Of a stretch of 7,647 nt of DNA, positions 7,181 through 7,647 are shown piece by piece; position 1 is the stretch's first letter, and each line of letters opens with the position of its first letter. The notes beneath the pieces are model-generated. The model did no database searches, was not told the origin of the DNA, and was given only the letters and a program-made list of their open reading frames with translations. A program made the translations under genes and the position numbers. Source of the stretch: PALSA-607 sp036510735. GTDB lineage: Bacteria > Actinomycetota > Actinomycetes > Acidothermales > Acidothermaceae. Where the stretch lies: NCBI GenBank assembly GCA_036510735.1, contig DATCDK010000237.1:1-7647 (forward strand), written 5' to 3'.

Positions 7181-7647
7181 GTGCGGCCGGTCAGCGAGCG
7201 GGCGCCACCGCAGCACGGCGTACCGATGCGCCGGCCACCAAGGCCGCGCGGCACGCCCGCATCATCGAGTTACTGGCGTGGACGCCGGTGCATTCGCAGT
7301 CAGAGCTCGTCGACCTACTCGCCGCTGAGGGCTTGGTAGTGACGCAGGCAACACTGTCGCGCGACCTCGACGAGATCGGCGCCTTGCGGTTGCGCAGCGC
7401 GGGCGGCGGTTTCGTTTACGTCGTCCCGCGCGATGGCGACGATGCCGTCAGCCGTCCGATGTCCGACCGGGTGCAGACGGCGTCGGCTGCCCACGCACGG
7501 CTGATCCGAATGGCGGGGGAGTTGCTCGTCTCGGTCCGTGCGTCCGGCAACATCGTCGTGGTGCGTACGCCGCCCGGCGGCGCGCATCTGTTGGCCGGAG
7601 CAATCGACCACGCCGACCTGGCAACCATCATCGGTACGGTGGCCGGC
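7177..7647 (+). CDS. argR: Arginine repressor, 3'-truncated by the window edge
   Basis: Arginine-dependent transcription regulator, active as a hexamer and expected to bind the ARG boxes upstream of argC. The frame is open for 157 codons to the end of the window with no stop. Residues 1-24 are an Ala/Arg-rich, probably disordered tail. The winged-helix DNA-binding domain runs from about 25 to 90, with SQSELVDLLAAEGL and the recognition-helix signature TQATLSRDL (56-64). The oligomerisation and arginine-binding domain begins near 115, with SGNIVVVRTPPGGAH and AIDHADLATIIGTVAG. The family continues with an acidic DDT motif that contacts arginine, so the break falls just before it and roughly 15-20 residues are missing. 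His137 sits where Escherichia coli ArgR has an arginine-contacting Gln; as I recall, mycobacterial ArgR also has His there. Its ATG overlaps the argF stop (ATGA), with GGAG upstream. Confidence 0.95.
   Translation, partial: MSAAGQRAGATAARRTDAPATKAARHARIIELLAWTPVHSQSELVDLLAAEGLVVTQATLSRDLDEIGALRLRSAGGGFVYVVPRDGDDAVSRPMSDRVQTASAAHARLIRMAGELLVSVRASGNIVVVRTPPGGAHLLAGAIDHADLATIIGTVAG

Noticed and set aside
6365..7216. Minus-strand open frame (283 codons) opposite argF
   Set aside because: It is antisense to argF and to the argF-argR junction and has no recognisable domain.
1..7647. Mobile elements, CRISPR arrays, tRNA or other RNA genes, or an undescribed gene system
   Set aside because: Coding is nearly continuous, every gene is a recognised housekeeping gene, and I saw no direct repeats, transposase fragments or cloverleaf structures.

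Overview
The window comes from a high-GC bacterial chromosome (about two thirds G+C by eye) and almost certainly an actinobacterium. All genes lie on the + strand. The protein sequences have an actinobacterial look, for example the PheT catalytic-like domain, ArgJ beginning SVTAAKGFRAAGV, and ArgR with TQATLSRDL. The order pheT-argC-argJ-argB-argD-argF-argR is the one known from Mycobacterium and related actinomycetes, where argG and argH usually follow. I cannot place it more precisely from sequence alone.

Layout: positions 1-1799 hold the 3' part of pheT (phenylalanyl-tRNA synthetase beta chain), whose 5' end lies outside the window. Positions 1800-1973 are the only intergenic stretch. It holds a perfect 7-bp hairpin without a T-tract, then an AT-rich island with a TATACT -10-like element overlapped by two tandem ArgR-type operators (ARG boxes), then a good ribosome binding site for argC. 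Positions 1974-7647 are a compact arginine-biosynthesis operon, argC-argJ-argB-argD-argF-argR. Each of the five gene junctions is a 4-base start/stop overlap (one GTGA, four ATGA). argR runs off the right edge, probably only slightly before its end.

How the genes work together: ArgJ makes N-acetylglutamate by moving the acetyl group from N-acetylornithine to glutamate. ArgB phosphorylates it, ArgC reduces the acyl phosphate to the semialdehyde, and ArgD transaminates that to N-acetylornithine. ArgJ releases ornithine while recycling the acetyl group, and ArgF carbamoylates ornithine to citrulline. ArgR, the arginine-responsive repressor, is the last visible gene of the operon and probably binds the two boxes upstream of argC, closing an autoregulatory loop. 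ArgB has the N-terminal helix and C-terminal signature of arginine-inhibited acetylglutamate kinases, so control probably acts at both gene and enzyme level.

I looked for mobile elements, CRISPR repeats, RNA genes, frameshifts and unexplained reading frames and found none that I can support. This is a well-conserved housekeeping region. The observations most worth checking are the operator/promoter arrangement and the uniform 4-base overlaps; I see no undescribed system here.
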